This document shows, in pieces, positions 18,396-30,740 of a stretch of DNA of 64,000 nt. Every line of letters starts with the position of its first letter. The stretch's first letter is position 1. The notes under the pieces are model-generated. The model was not told the DNA's origin. It saw only the letters and a program-made list of their open reading frames with translations, and did no database searches. The position numbers and the translations under genes are program-made. The stretch comes from Cyclina sinensis (taxonomy: Eukaryota > Mollusca > Bivalvia > Venerida > Veneridae): the NCBI GenBank assembly GCA_012932295.1, contig JAAONU010000001.1, forward strand, positions 32,767,449 through 32,831,448, in the 5' to 3' direction.

Positions 18396-19009
18396 CTAAA
18401 TCCAGTTTACATATAGTTGATTCAGAAAAGAACAATAAATATACTGAATGCAGTCAACACATAGTTTTATGTTAATTTGCGTTTGCATTAGCGTATATTT
18501 AAGTTGATACAGTTTATTTATGTAGGTACAAGCAGGTCAAAATTAGGTATTTCTTAATTTTCTTTGATACCAAATATTTGAAGACAAGCAATACTTTGGT
18601 TTTAACTCAACGGGTACGCTCCCTCAGCAGCTATGTGAATACACTACCGTTACTTCAAACAACATTCGACCGATGTGCAGGAGAGTAACGGGGTGCATTG
18701 TGTTAAGAGTGAGCTTTGTTTTCCATTTAGATTAAATTAACTATACCGAGCTTTCAGATCATATGCCAGTTCAAATATTATACGGCATTTGTGAGTGAAA
18801 ACATCCTTAAAGAGTTGGCTCTTTCGTATTAAACTACATGTGTAGTCAAGTATGCGTTTTTTCTATGTAATCAAGCGAAGGTGTTTTTTTTAAATTCCTA
18901 AACTGTATTTATTATTTCTAGTTAACAGTGTATGCATTCTCGTAAAGGAGAGTCAAAGTTTAAACTTTTTTGCATCTAATTTTAGTAGCAGAACCAATTA
19001 CATCAACGA

Positions 19010-19945
19010 CTGTTACTTAGATAAAAAAAATACACAATGCCTGCGTACTGTTAAAACTGCAATTGAGCTTACTAGTCATTATGCATACTGGCACCTTCAC
19101 CACGCTTGTTGACAATAAAACCATGCTTGCCGGAAGCTACAACTTATATGCTGTTTAGACCCTGATGTTTTAATCAAATTTTCATTTGGCTGAATGACAG
19201 TTCAGTGTAGCGTAATGATATATGTCAACATGCCGGGACTGTATATCAGCATTGATATTTCAACATTGCTCTGTTACAATGCTCCCAGAACAAAAAATGT
19301 TGAAACACATTATGTGACCACACAATATGAAAGATGTAATCAGCCACTAAGCAAGTTGAAAGTAAGCATAATTTCACGTCACATTTAGTTACCAGAGGGC
19401 GCACGTTCGTAGTTTCACGAAAGCTAACGGAGATCTCCGACCTATGACGGAATTTAATTAGCTGTTGCCTAAACAAACCATTTCCCACCATATTCGGATA
19501 TCCTCGGTATCTTTCCGACAAATAATTATTCAAATTACGGGAAAACACGACTACTTGAACATAGCGCCCCCTGTTGTCAAAATTTGAATTGACACTTCTT
19601 TTTTGTCTAGTGTCTGATAACGTTTTCTATATTGGTTGACCACTTCGTGTATTTTGTCTTTGGATGCATTACAAATGAGCCAAGATAGCCACGGCATGTT
19701 GAAATATACCATTATGCTACACTGAACTGTCATTCAGTCAAATGAGAATATGGCCTGAACAGCATGCAAGTTGTAACATCCAGCAAGCATGGCGCATGGT
19801 ATCATTGTCCACAAGTGTGATGAAAGTGCCATAATGCATAATGACTGTACCCGTAATCTCTTATATAGCAGTGTCGGTCAATAATTGTAACAATAAGCAG
19901 GCATTGTGTAATTTTTACCTAAATAATATTCCATAAACGACTGTC
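19010..19945. repeat. About 930-bp imperfect palindrome (foldback element)
   Basis: The left arm (about 19010-19410) and right arm (about 19555-19945) are diverged reverse complements. Paired landmarks are 'cacaatgcctgc' / 'gcaggcattgtg', 'agtcattatgcat' / 'atgcataatgact', 'gacagttcagtgtagc' / 'gctacactgaactgtc', and 'gagggcgc' / 'gcgccccc' near the centre. No transposase is present. Short ORFs on both strands here are by-products. Confidence 0.85.
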
Positions 19946-21950
19946 TATGAATGTTTCCCCTGAAGTTTCTCGACAGTACTTTGCTAGCCATGCCCTCTCC
20001 ACTATTGAATGGACTTTTCACATTCTTCTAAAGAGACTGTTTATGGAATAGTAAACTGCTTTCAATGCATTGTTATACATGTGTATTTAAACTTTCCTAT
20101 GTCATTGAGGTTTACCTATGATTTTTCAAATTTTAGTCATTGTACTGTGACTGCATTCAATGTGTCATAATTGGAATAAATTAAAGTGACCACAATGACA
20201 TATTGGTCTGCCTGTATTTGATGACTATACTGTATTTACCACAGCCTTACTTGCGGTATTCTTTGATAACCAGTCTAGTTTACTTCACAAAAACTGAAAT
20301 TCAGATTGCTGTCCTTGCAGTATTGCACGCTAAATGTTTGAGATTATTGGAGTTCCGTGGGCAATTCGCGAACTTTGACAGGCTTCAGTCTAAAGAAGCA
20401 GTCGGCTGATTTAGAGAAAGTTCAATGAATTACATAAAATGAATGGCAAGCGTTCGTACATTTTAGTATCTCAAGGCTCGCAGCATTGTTGTCGTGTGTC
20501 CAAATCTGACAGGGTAAACAATAGGAACAGCGGCGTTTTCTTCTATATAGTAACTTCCTGTTCAATGCATTACAAAAGCTTTATTATACAAGAACATGTG
20601 AGGGATTCGGACACATTCATACAATGACATTTATTACACACTAACAGATTGTTTATAATAGCGTTTACAAGTTGATTTATGGATATTGGCCCTCTGGTTA
20701 TGCCTCTCATAATGTTTAATGAAAGAAGTAACAATGATTTTATTGCGACATGTTAAAAACGTGTCGACAGTGCAATAAACTTTTGTCCGTTAAAGGTATG
20801 GGATGATTTTGTTTACATATGCAAATCTGAATACCGATGTCAAAGATAGTCGTTGCTACGAGTTTGTACATCGGGTTGAGAAAAGTATTTTAGGACCTCG
20901 TGGCCACGACTTGATTATTTCCTTGTTAGAACATCCGAGCGTATAATTTCTTGTGGCAACGACTTTTCTCGTTTCCGCAGCGGTTATTTGATTCATTGTT
21001 TGGATGGCGAGTATTGTATACCATAGCTTATATTTAAATGATTACATAGATCTTTATCGCCAATATTATGTCGCCATGGGTACTAAAATAGTCAATTATT
21101 CCTCCTTGCAAAGTTATAATATCAATGAAGATACGCCGACGAAATGCTTAAAGGCATGTAAACAAATCTAATCATATAACATGAATATATTAGACAGTTT
21201 TATGTACATTTTATTAACAACTTAATTTCTGTGAAAACAAAAAAACCTATGGCATAGGTAATTAACAAAAAAGTGTTGTATCTTAATCAATCATCGTTAA
21301 CCAATGAGAATAGACTGCATCCTTCACTTTTGTTACACGTTCAATCCAGACTTCAATGATTTACAAGTATACTGTTAAAAATTGAGATCAGGGCGTTTGG
21401 CAGATAGCAAATTTTCGGACTGAGTTAAAATGTACGAGTTTTATGCAGCAGAACAAGACAAAAGTCAAATAGTTAATTATGTCTCCTTGAAAAAAAAAAT
21501 TCTCAAAAATGAAATGTTGGGATATGGTCCAACAGTACAATTTTCCATACGCAATGATAACTAGCTTTAAAAAATCGTGTATTTCAGTAGCCTGATAGAT
21601 GTGGTTCTTTTGTAGCATATCTGTATTAAGACCATTAAACAGGCTATTCAGAATATTATTAAAACAATAGGCACACTTTGTTGTGTCATTAGACGTTGTA
21701 AGCTGAATTACGTCTATTCTAAATATAATACGAAAAGCGACAGAAATAGACAGATTCAATACCTGAAAAATACAGGCATATTTTTTTCAATATGTAAAAG
21801 CACATACTCAAACTGTAATTTCTTTTTTTATCACTATCACAGAATTAAAACGATTAATTACAGGCGTGTGTGAAATATTTCCTCCACAGTTCTGTCAAAT
21901 ATTGATCAATTAGTGTTTTTCATATCTACCACCAGTGTTGTTAACTAAGT
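19946..21950. other. Intergenic / 3' flank of the temptin-like gene
   Basis: No gene supported. The part nearest 21950 should contain the 3' UTR of the minus-strand gene ending at 21951. A minus-strand AATAAA lies at about 21210-21215. The 123-codon minus ORF at 21388-21759 has no recognisable motif and may lie inside that UTR. Confidence 0.5.
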
Positions 21951-24900
21951 TTAAAATCTTGAGAATGATGTCCGCATCATCATTCCACCAGCTCCCGTCG
22001 ACATCCCAGCGGGACCACCCATAGGCATACCGCCACCAGCTCCCGTCGACATCCCAGCGGGACCACCCATAGGCATACCGCCACCAAATGAGGGACCGGA
22101 CATTGATGTACCATCCATTGTCATGAATGGCGGATATGGTCCTGAAAATCCAGGGCCCATGCCAGGCCCACCCATTGTGCCCATACCAGCACTGCCCATT
22201 GAGCCAGTACCAGGACCGCCCATCGTGCCCATACCGGCCCCGCCCACTGGTCCCATTCTTACACCGCCCATTGTGCCCATACCAGCACCACTCATTGTGT
22301 CCATACCGGTGCCGCCAATCTGGTCCATACCGGAAGGCCCAGCAACAAAAGGAGTCATTCCGCCTGAGCCCATGCCTCTTTGGCCGATTCCACGTAAATC
22401 TGCGCTGCCTCCAAGTCTAGACCTCTCCCTGTCCATTCTAGCTCTAACACTTCTGTCAATATCAAACTGCGACATAGAACTTGTGAACGACGGCCCAGAG
22501 CCTGGTGAACCCATTCCTTGAATGGCTCTTTGGTCTAAACTGGTTCTAAAACGATCAAAACCTTGGGACTGTGACATTGGGAAATCGCCTCTACCACCAG
22601 AAAAGCCAGTTGCTGAACCGTCAGAAGCTCCAAAATCTCGAGACATGCCCTGTAGTCCGAAACTGTCACCGCCGAAACTTCCAGGGAAAGAAGTTAAACC
22701 CGGTCTTGCTGGAGGTTGGAAGGACTGTGGACCAGATGCGACAAAACCAAATGACGACCCACGGGAATCTTGACCAAAACCGCCCTCAAAACCTCCAGAA
22801 TCCATCCCAAAACGGCCAGGACTACTTACAAATCCAGCCGATCTACCAAAAGACATTTCTTGACCTCTTCCCATACCAAACGGGGGCAGACCCTGGTCTA
22901 TGTTCTTTTGCAGGTTAGTTTGTGGGTGGTCATTAGCACCGGGAGGAAGTGTGCGAGGTGGAGTTCTTGATGAGCCTCTGCCCCTGCCTCTAGCACGAGG
23001 ATTGGGACACTCGTCATGAGTCATGCCACTGTCACATTTCTGTCTGTCTGGTTCACAGAATCCTGAAATATACATAATTAATATGAAGTATTCAAAGTCT
23101 GAAATGTTAGTACCAGTGATTTTGAGTAAATTTAAACGTTGTAATTTTATACAGAAAAGAAAAGCTAAGTCACAACGCAAAATTTGTAATAATCGTCCGA
23201 CACGCCAGGTATGAATAAAAATTGTGTGAAATTAGCTTAACAAACAACATTCGAATTTTTATTTGTATTTGGTTTTTAATTCTGTGCTAGCATATCATTC
23301 GACATAAAACTTTCTAATTTGGAATCTCTTGAATTTTGAAAATTGTGTTATCATTTTAAATTGTTTTATCATTTTTGTTTGAATGTTGTGTTAGCGTAAA
23401 ATTCGACATTCAGATCTAAAATAATCAAAATTTTGATTGTCGTGTAAGCGCGACATTCGACATTCAAAACTAGAATCATTTAAATTGGTTGTGTAAGCGC
23501 GACATTTGACATTCAAATCTAGAATCAGTTAAATTTTGAATGCTGTATAAGCACGACATTTGACAATCAAATTAAGAATCATTTGAATTTTGAAGGCTGT
23601 GCATGTACAACATTCGACATTTGAATTTTTATTTTTCCTACTTGAATATTATATTAGCACAATATTCGAAATTTGAGATCACTTGAACTTTGAATGCTAT
23701 GCTAGCACGACATTCGATATTCGAGCTTAGAATTATTTTAGTTTGAATGTTTTGCAAGCACAAAATTCAACGATCGAATTTTGAAATACTTGAATTTTGA
23801 AATTTGTGTTAGCACGAATTTCATCATTATTAGTGTATAAAAGAGAAATCAGTCTGAATAAGTTCCGGTAGTTCTTTTAAAGAATTTCTTGTTGTTTACT
23901 AGTAACATAAAAACCTTGCTGCCATTTTTAATCTTACTGAAGGGCTTTCTTTGGCTTTTGCTAGTCACTCAGTTGTTATCACTTCATACAAAATGTAAAT
24001 CGGCGTGCATGATTTAATCAGAAGATCATTTAAATTGTAACCAAAAGACAAAAAAATATATATAAAGTTATTCTGCTACAATTTAATGAAATTCTTTTCT
24101 AAAGGTTTTAACCCTTTAGTCAAGAGTTGCGTTTGTACTTCAGTCAAAAGTGGCATTTGTACTTAAGTCAAGAGTAGCGTTTGTACTTTAGTCGACAATT
24201 AATGCTTTGTTTCTGTTGCGCTCCCTTTTTTTACAGGAAAAAAACAATATTCTTCAGTTAAAAGTTAAAAATGGTAATATGTTTTCTATTAAAAGTTAAC
24301 CCTGCTTTTATTTTAGCACATTAATAGTGTTACGAACATTAAAGAACAAACATCATATTTTCCCAATACCATAACTAGTACTGATGCGCCTTATGGCGGT
24401 TGAGCAGCAGAAGGTGTTGTAGAAAACTTTTAATGTAAGAACACATAATTTTGACACAACATCCAAATTCAGCATTGACTCGAAACTTTTAGTAAAATGT
24501 AAAAAAGACTTTATAAATTGTCCTAGAAAGCTTATAATAAATATTCATTCTTGAACGTTGTCAATTAGAATTTTATTCGACACTCGATTTTATTCGATAC
24601 TCGATTTTCATTCGATACTCGATTTGATTCATAAGATTCATAATATAGCTAACATTAAATTCGAAATGACTGTCATTCTAAATTCAAATGTCGAATGAAG
24701 TGTTAGCAATACATTCATATGCAAATTATAAAAATTCTAATGTCGTGCAATAAGAAGAATATTAACATTTAATTTTACTTTATTAGAAGAAGATTAACAT
24801 TTAAAATTCGAGGGATTCCAGAGTCGAATGTCGAATTCGAATTCGTGTAAGCATAAAATTCACATTTTACGTGTTTCCAAAATCGAATGACAAATGCTGT

Positions 24901-27487
24901 GCTTACACAATATTCGAACATAAACGATTAAATTTCGAATGTCATATAAAAACAATATTCAAATTTCACGAGTTTCCAAATTCTATTGTCGAATGTCGTC
25001 CTAGCACAACAGACAAAATTCAAGTAAGACAAATTCGAATGTCGAATGTCTTGCCAGCACAACATTCAAATACAAATGAATAAAAGCCCATTGACCAATG
25101 TCGAATGTCGTCCTAGCACAACAGACAAAATTCAAGTGAGACAAATTCGAATGTCGAATGTCTTGCCAGCACAGCATTCAAATACAAATGAATAAAAGCC
25201 CATTGACCAATGTCGAATGTCGTCCTAGCACAACAGACAAAATTCAAGTGAGACAAAGTCGAATGTCGAATGTCTTGCCAGCACAACATTCAAACACAAA
25301 TGAATAAAAGCCCATTGACCAATGTCGAATGTCGTCCTAGCACAACAGACAAAATTCAAGTGAGACAAATTCGAATGTCGAATGTCTTGCTAGCACAACA
25401 TTCAAATACAAATGAATAAAAGCCCATTGACCAATGTCGAATGTTGTCCTATCACAACAGACAAAATTCAAGTGAGACAAATTCGAATGTCGAATGTCTT
25501 GCCAGCACAACATTCAAATACAAATGAATAAAAGCCCATTGGCCAATGTCAAATGTGATCCTATCACAACAGACAAAATTCAAGTGAGACAAATTCGAAT
25601 GTCGAATGTCTTGCCAGCACAACATTCAAATACAAATGAATAAAAGCCCATTGACTAATGTCAAATGTTGAATGTTATTCAAGCTTACTTCACCGACATG
25701 AATAAAAATGGTGAAAACTTTCAACTTTCACAAATAAGAATAAGACATTTCCCCAGAGGGACATGTGAAAATCGGGCGGAGATTTGGCAGTAAGTTTAGT
25801 TGACGACATGTTGAAGTTTTATAGCATTACCTGAACCAAAGGAGTAAGACGACTTCTAATATAATGATTCATCAACAGCAGTCAAGAGGTTTATTACTTT
25901 TTAAATCTATGTTCGGCAAACTGTAGACGTGTTGTAAAAGGGATGCCGGGGGCAAGTCACATGCCTCAAAACATTGTGTAATTTAGATGTTGATTTATAG
26001 ACAGACAATGTCCTTATGCAAGCGTACTGCCGAATTGATTTTTTTTCTTTTTCCGTTGAAGTTTACATTATATACATTGTATCTTCATCATCAGCAAAAA
26101 ATAAAAACTGTACGTCTACATAAAGTATAAATTCGTGATCCATTACTGGGTAATCAGGCTTGATTTATTAACTCTTTTTCATCTACAGCTCTTAATGAAT
26201 CAGCCATTTTTTTTAACATGGATAAAACATCATCTACGTCATTACGTCTGACCTCAATCTTCGACCAAACAATCAATACCTGTTACTAGATCGCTAGAAG
26301 GCTAATAGATATTTATATCATAGCATTCTCTTTATGACAAAACTGGATATTACCGAGGCGCGTAAATGTGCCTGTCTAGTATCCGCCTCAAAATTGGAAA
26401 CAGTTTGAAACGAAACCATTTGACAATCAAGCAGACAGGCAAAAAATGTACATGAGACTATTCACTACATGTGACGTCTGTCTTGTCCCTTGACCCGACC
26501 AGGGGTGAACAGTATATGCAGGTGTAAAAAAAAAAGAAGAGGAAACCTGAATCTTCAATAATCGTCGCAAAAAATAAAACGGAAACCTGAAATAGTAATT
26601 GGAAGAACGACTCTATCAGAACATCTTCGGAACCCACAGCGATGGTTCTGTTACACTACATACAGCAGCAGACGTGAGCAGTGTGCCGTCGCTGTTGGTT
26701 CCGACTACGCTATCAGACAAGACAGTGAATAAAACACATCTATATACCTGGGTGGCCTTTTACTGGGCCTGGTGGAGGGTCTCTTGGACTCCATTTGCAC
26801 TGTGGATCTCCAAGCTCTTCTCCGTTTGTCAAGCCGTCCCCGTCCGAGTCCTTTTGACACAGTTCTACAGTCCAACGCTTACCCCCATCCCTGAAGTCCT
26901 GTAACCAATAGCAAATTAGCTTTAAAAAAACCTTGTATGAATGCGTATAAAATCTTCGAAAATTCATATACATTATGCGTTTATTCGTCATTACTACATG
27001 TCAAATTCCCAATTTTGTGTGTATGAACACATTTCCTAATTAGCGAAAAGGTGAGTAAAAATTTGAAAAGAAGCAGTGGTCGTAAGGCAGCACACTTATG
27101 ACCCGGAGGTCGCTGGTTCGAATCCTTCAAGAGGCGACGCTTCGTATTTCACAATATCGGCGCGAGTACTAGCTGGAATCTTGGAAACTGTCACCGAGCT
27201 AGATAATTACCAAGTAGCAAGAAGTTGTTTTCAAATATATATGTATGTCAGGTGATTATATAGAAATAAGTTAAATATGTAGTTAAGTAAAAAATAAAAC
27301 TTGCCTGTCCAAAAACGTTCTTCTGGGGGGTATACCCTCCGTTCATATGGCCGACAGCATCCCAGTGTCCCTTTCCCGGACACGGATGATTTACTCCATA
27401 ACCGTTTGGAATCTCACGCTTAAAACGGCTATATCCATATGCTGTTCCAAAACAAATTAAAGTAAGTAAATAAAAGGTTTCTTTCAT
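21951..27487 (-). CDS. Secreted temptin-like protein with Gly/Met/Pro-rich tail, 3 exons
   Basis: Exons are 27305-27487 (ATG at 27485-27487), 26748-26898 and 21951-23062 (TAA at 21951-21953). They join to 1446 nt, 481 aa. Residues 1-18 are a signal peptide. Residues about 19-120 match temptin, first known as an Aplysia water-borne pheromone component: IPNGYGVNHPCPG, VGHMNGG, FGQDFRDGGKRW, the calcium-loop-like DSDGDGLTNGEELGDPQC and GHPGFCEPD. Residues from about 131 start with RARGRGRG and continue as a low-complexity Gly/Met/Ser/Pro tail of about 350 residues with GMGTMGG-type repeats, absent from short temptins. Intron 1 uses a GC donor; intron 2 is 3.7 kb and satellite-rich. A secreted matrix or signalling role is inference; the temptin fold assignment is strong. 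Confidence 0.88.
21990..22090 (-). repeat. 48-bp coding tandem repeat in the tail
   Basis: Two essentially identical 48-bp copies encode GGGMPMGGPAGMSTGA twice in a row, just before the C-terminal MMMRTSFSRF. Identity at nucleotide level indicates a recent duplication. The segment 22120-22330 holds older, diverged GMGTMGG repeats. Confidence 0.9.
23063..26747 (-). other. Temptin-like gene intron 2
   Basis: 3.7 kb. From about 23230 to 23830 and 24540 to 24980 it is degenerate text repeating ATTCGACATTC / GAATGTCGAATG at roughly 50-60 bp. The exact satellite follows at 24985-25680. The segments 23840-24530 and 25690-26740 show nothing recognisable. Inside it, 26599-26740 is open on the plus strand but is a by-product. 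Confidence 0.7.
24985..25680 (+). repeat. 112-bp satellite, 6 units
   Basis: The anchor 'ttgaccaatg' (with variants) occurs at 25091, 25203, 25315, 25427, 25539 and 25651, all exactly 112 bp apart. The first unit starts at 24985. Each unit contains GAATGTCGAATGTC twice over in variant form and 'gcacaacattcaaatac'. Differences between units are single bases, so the array is young or homogenised. Confidence 0.97.
27060..27205 (+). mobile_element. tRNA-derived SINE, family B copy 1 (temptin-like intron 1)
   Basis: The head reads AGAAGCAGTGGTCGTAAGGC with a perfect Pol III B box GGTTCGAATCC at 27115-27125. The body has 'atatcggcgcgagtacta' followed by 'gctggaatc'. It lies in the 406-bp intron between exons 1 and 2, antisense to the gene. 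Copy 2 is at 33067-33235. Confidence 0.8.
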
Positions 27488-28089
27488 GATTTTTGATTGT
27501 TTCTTGATTAAACGTAAAATATAACCCGAAAAAGAAACTACTTTGTGAATGTTTTAGTATTGTGGAGGAAAACTAGCCTTATGCTGTTGTACGAGGCTAA
27601 TTTCCTTTATTGTATTGAATAAATCCACGTTCACTGATCGTCACCGCGGAGAACGTTCGCTGACGTTAAGTCATGTGACGGGCTTACGGTTACCGTCTAT
27701 AGAAAGTGATCCGTCACCTTTATCGCTCAGGTGCGCGTTGTCAAAAAAAGACATTAATTAGATGCTATTGTGTTTTGAATGCTAACTAACAGTCAATTAT
27801 CCTTTTGATATATATGTGTAACGTGATTGTTTATGTATCATTTTATGTACATGCGAAAAATCCAGGCAGTTTTAAATCTGTAGCCTTGTAAGACGTATCT
27901 TCTAGTTACTTATTAGCTAGTGAAATCACTAAAATTTTAGGATAAAGTGCATTTAATGGTTTCGCACCCGCTTTATGAACGCACCTACAGGAAAATGTAG
28001 CGTTAATAACGATAAAACAGCCCTTCATCTCTGCCACCATCTTCATCATCATCATGGTCATCACTTTAATCAATGATTAATTAACTATT

Positions 28090-28122
<33 letters not shown>

Positions 28123-28280
28123 GTTATTATTTGTTTTCACGTTTCACTGAAAGAAACATAGAGCTATTTATATAAATACTGTATATATGTGCCAAAAAAG
28201 ACGGGGGAAGGTCAGATTTATATATATATATCTTGGCCATCAGCATGCGCAATACCGATAAATAAAATATTTAACTGTGA
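27488..28280. other. Upstream flank of the temptin-like gene
   Basis: This should contain the promoter of the minus-strand temptin-like gene. A locally GC-richer patch (27620-27745: 'tcaccgcggagaacgttcgc') is the only deviation from AT-rich background. A T29 run lies at 28094-28122. No other feature was seen. Confidence 0.45.
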
Positions 28281-28376
28281 TCACACTTGTTTAGTAAATT
28301 ACTAAAAGGGTTAGGCATGGATACCTCAGTCTGTTACCATATCAAAGTTAGTTTTACTTCAGCTTCTGGTTGTGAT

Positions 28377-28677
28377 GCTTCTCTCGCCGCCGCTCTTTCC
28401 TTCTCTGTCCTCCGCCCTCCTTCTTTTCTCATGCCCTTTCTTTCTCTTCTCTCGCCTTTCTTTCTGTCCCCCTCCTCTTCTCCTGCACTTTCTTTCTCTT
28501 CTCCCGCCCCTTCCTTCTTTTTCCCCTGCCTCTACTCTTCTCCCGCCCCTCCTTCTCCTCTCCCGACTTTTTCTTCTCTTCTCCCTCCCCTCCTCTTTCC
28601 CCGCCAGCCCTTTCCTTCTCTTCTTCCGCCCTTTCCTTCTTTTTCCACACTCTTCCCTTCTCTAACCCCGCTTTTCA
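28377..28677 (+). repeat. 300-bp polypyrimidine tract
   Basis: Almost pure C/T on the plus strand, built of loosely repeated 'cttctctcccgccccttcc' phrases of about 45-50 bp. Open frames on both strands (Ser/Phe/Pro on plus, Glu/Lys/Arg on minus) are products of composition. Confidence 0.95.
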
Positions 28678-28689
28678 ATGTATAGTAGA

Positions 28690-30590
28690 CAAAACTGCAA
28701 AAAGGAATTCAATGTGTAAGTATAGAAGACATGAGCTCAGATCCTTTCTTTTGGAATAGAACGGTATAAATAGTATTAATTTAATAAATATCAGAACATG
28801 TCATAAACACTTACTCGGCTATGAGCGAAGTTAACAAAATTGATGGATATGGAAACCAAAAACTATGATTTGTAGCTGTTCATATTTAACAAGTTGTATG
28901 TTAAAAGACAAGTTTAACACGATGGAAGACACTCACAGATAAACATACATCATGCTTGATGAAATCCAAACTTCCACGTTTCACGTTGCAACAGGATTTC
29001 CTTTTCTCTTGAGCTATATTCTATTATGATTTATTTATGTGTGCTGATATCTGATATCAGCTAGGTATGCAGATGTATCGTTAATATTTTCAGTCTGTCT
29101 TTAAAGTTAGAAATCAAAACTCATTAAATGTTCTGTTTTAGTGAAAAACGCACTTATGGGCCATGTGATTCGTGTTGCATTTTAGTGCAAACGCACTTAC
29201 GTGCCTTGTGTTTCGTGTTTTTTGTTTGACCCAACGATTTTATCTTGACTCATGGCTGATGACAGCTGTTTGCTTTAATTGCCAAAATGTTTTTTTTTCT
29301 TTTCATTACTTCTATTTCTGGAACTTTGCAATGTTGCATATTTTATTGAAAGCTCTCCGAGCAATTATATTCTACATACCTAGGTTCAACATTTATGCAA
29401 ATGAACATCTGCGATTTAGGATTACTGCATATGGTAGTAAAGTGGCCCCGATCTGGTACGCCAAAATTCATCTCACCGATATTTCGTATGATGCCATGGT
29501 TTTGTTCGGTTATATTTTCGAAAAAAGTACCAGTGCGTCAGTTAGCTTTACTTAAAGAAATCATAGTCATTTGGTTAAAACACTGCACTGTGGACAGGTA
29601 GTTTATCTTATACTTTACGTATAAATTAAGAGTTCTGTCAATACCAGTCAAATCAAGTAAAAATTTCAATGTACAGGGGTTCTGATTTCGGTCGGTAGAG
29701 TGTTAGTAAAGCACCAGCACAAGTATTGTCATAGGTTTTAAGTTTAAAGGAAAAGTTTTTTTATAGTTTGGCCATTAACAAGTCAGTCGTGGTAATATGA
29801 GTATATATTATATAGGGGTTTTATTTTTAAGTTTTCATACCTAGGTGTTAGCATGTTACTACTTACGGTTTGATGGTATTCGGACATGCTTGATTATGCA
29901 TTTTTGGACAAATCTCCAGCATAATATTTTACGTTTTATTTTCATTGCTAAATGATTAGCTTATGCTTCCAAAGAAAACACGAACTTTATTTTATGCCTA
30001 CCAATGAAATATAGGGAAATATCAGTGAGATAAAAGTGATAATCCACTGTTTGTGCCGGAACTACTTTTCCCCACCACGTAAATACAAGAGAATCCGCTG
30101 TATTTCAGACAGTGACAGCGAGTGAAATTAATTACCTTGTTAAATCCAGTTATAATATTGAATTCCTGAGCCTAACTAGTTGTGAACAATGATGAAATTC
30201 GCCATAAATTATTTAAAATGTCTGATTTGTTTACATAACTCACATGGACATTATCTAATATGGCCGACTTTCAATTCAATTGATTGAATATTACTCGGTA
30301 TTAATCCGCTTTTATAATTAAAGTATGTATGGCTAAAATTCAATAAATATTGATAAACTGTGAAGAGAAAAATAAATGTTATTTGATGAAAGTGTATTCA
30401 GTTTATTTCAGCAGAAGAAAAGTTATCATATGTATTGGAGATTGTCTGCACTTTTTTGTGCGGAGTAACGGTTTGACCAAAGTAAGCATTTACTGATTTG
30501 GGGCTCACCATGGGGAATTCATTGAAGGCCCTGAGTAAAAATGTCATAAAATACCCATTTTTGACGTGTTGGCATAAAATAAAAAGAAAA
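28690..30590. other. Intergenic, nothing recognised
   Basis: 1.9 kb with no supported gene. The 127-codon plus ORF at 29172-29555 has no recognisable domain and no splice support. Confidence 0.5.
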
Positions 30591-30592
30591 TG

Positions 30593-30740
30593 TGTTTGTT
30601 TTTTAGTGGAAGATGGGAATTTATTTCATCTTGTGAACACCATATGTTTATATTTTCACTCGTGGCTGCGCCACTCGTGAAAATAGCACATATGGTGTTC
30701 ACTCGATGAAATAAATTCTCATCTTCCACAAAAACAAACA
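30593..30740. repeat. Palindromic MITE-like element, copy 2
   Basis: Inverted repeat with arms of about 70 bp. The outer arm TGGAAGATGGGAATTTATTT pairs with its complement ending near 30730. The centre is CACTCGTGGCTGCGCCACTC. The right side reads CACTCGATGAAATAAAT and is followed by AATATCCTCTATATATTG, both shared with the copy at 465-605. Confidence 0.85.

Noticed and set aside
19194..19733. ORFs of 60-100 codons on both strands
   Set aside because: They lie within the arms of the 930-bp palindrome and mirror one another.
22123..22970. Plus-strand Pro-rich ORFs (up to 132 codons)
   Set aside because: They are the antisense of the Gly/Met-rich tail of the temptin-like gene; composition and position are fully explained by the minus-strand exon.
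24985..25680. CRISPR-like regular repeats
   Set aside because: Repeats are contiguous 112-bp units without unique spacers, in an intron of an animal gene.
28287..28685. 132-codon Ser/Phe/Pro ORF and its 73-codon Glu/Lys/Arg antisense partner
   Set aside because: Both arise from the polypyrimidine tract, which lacks stop codons by composition.
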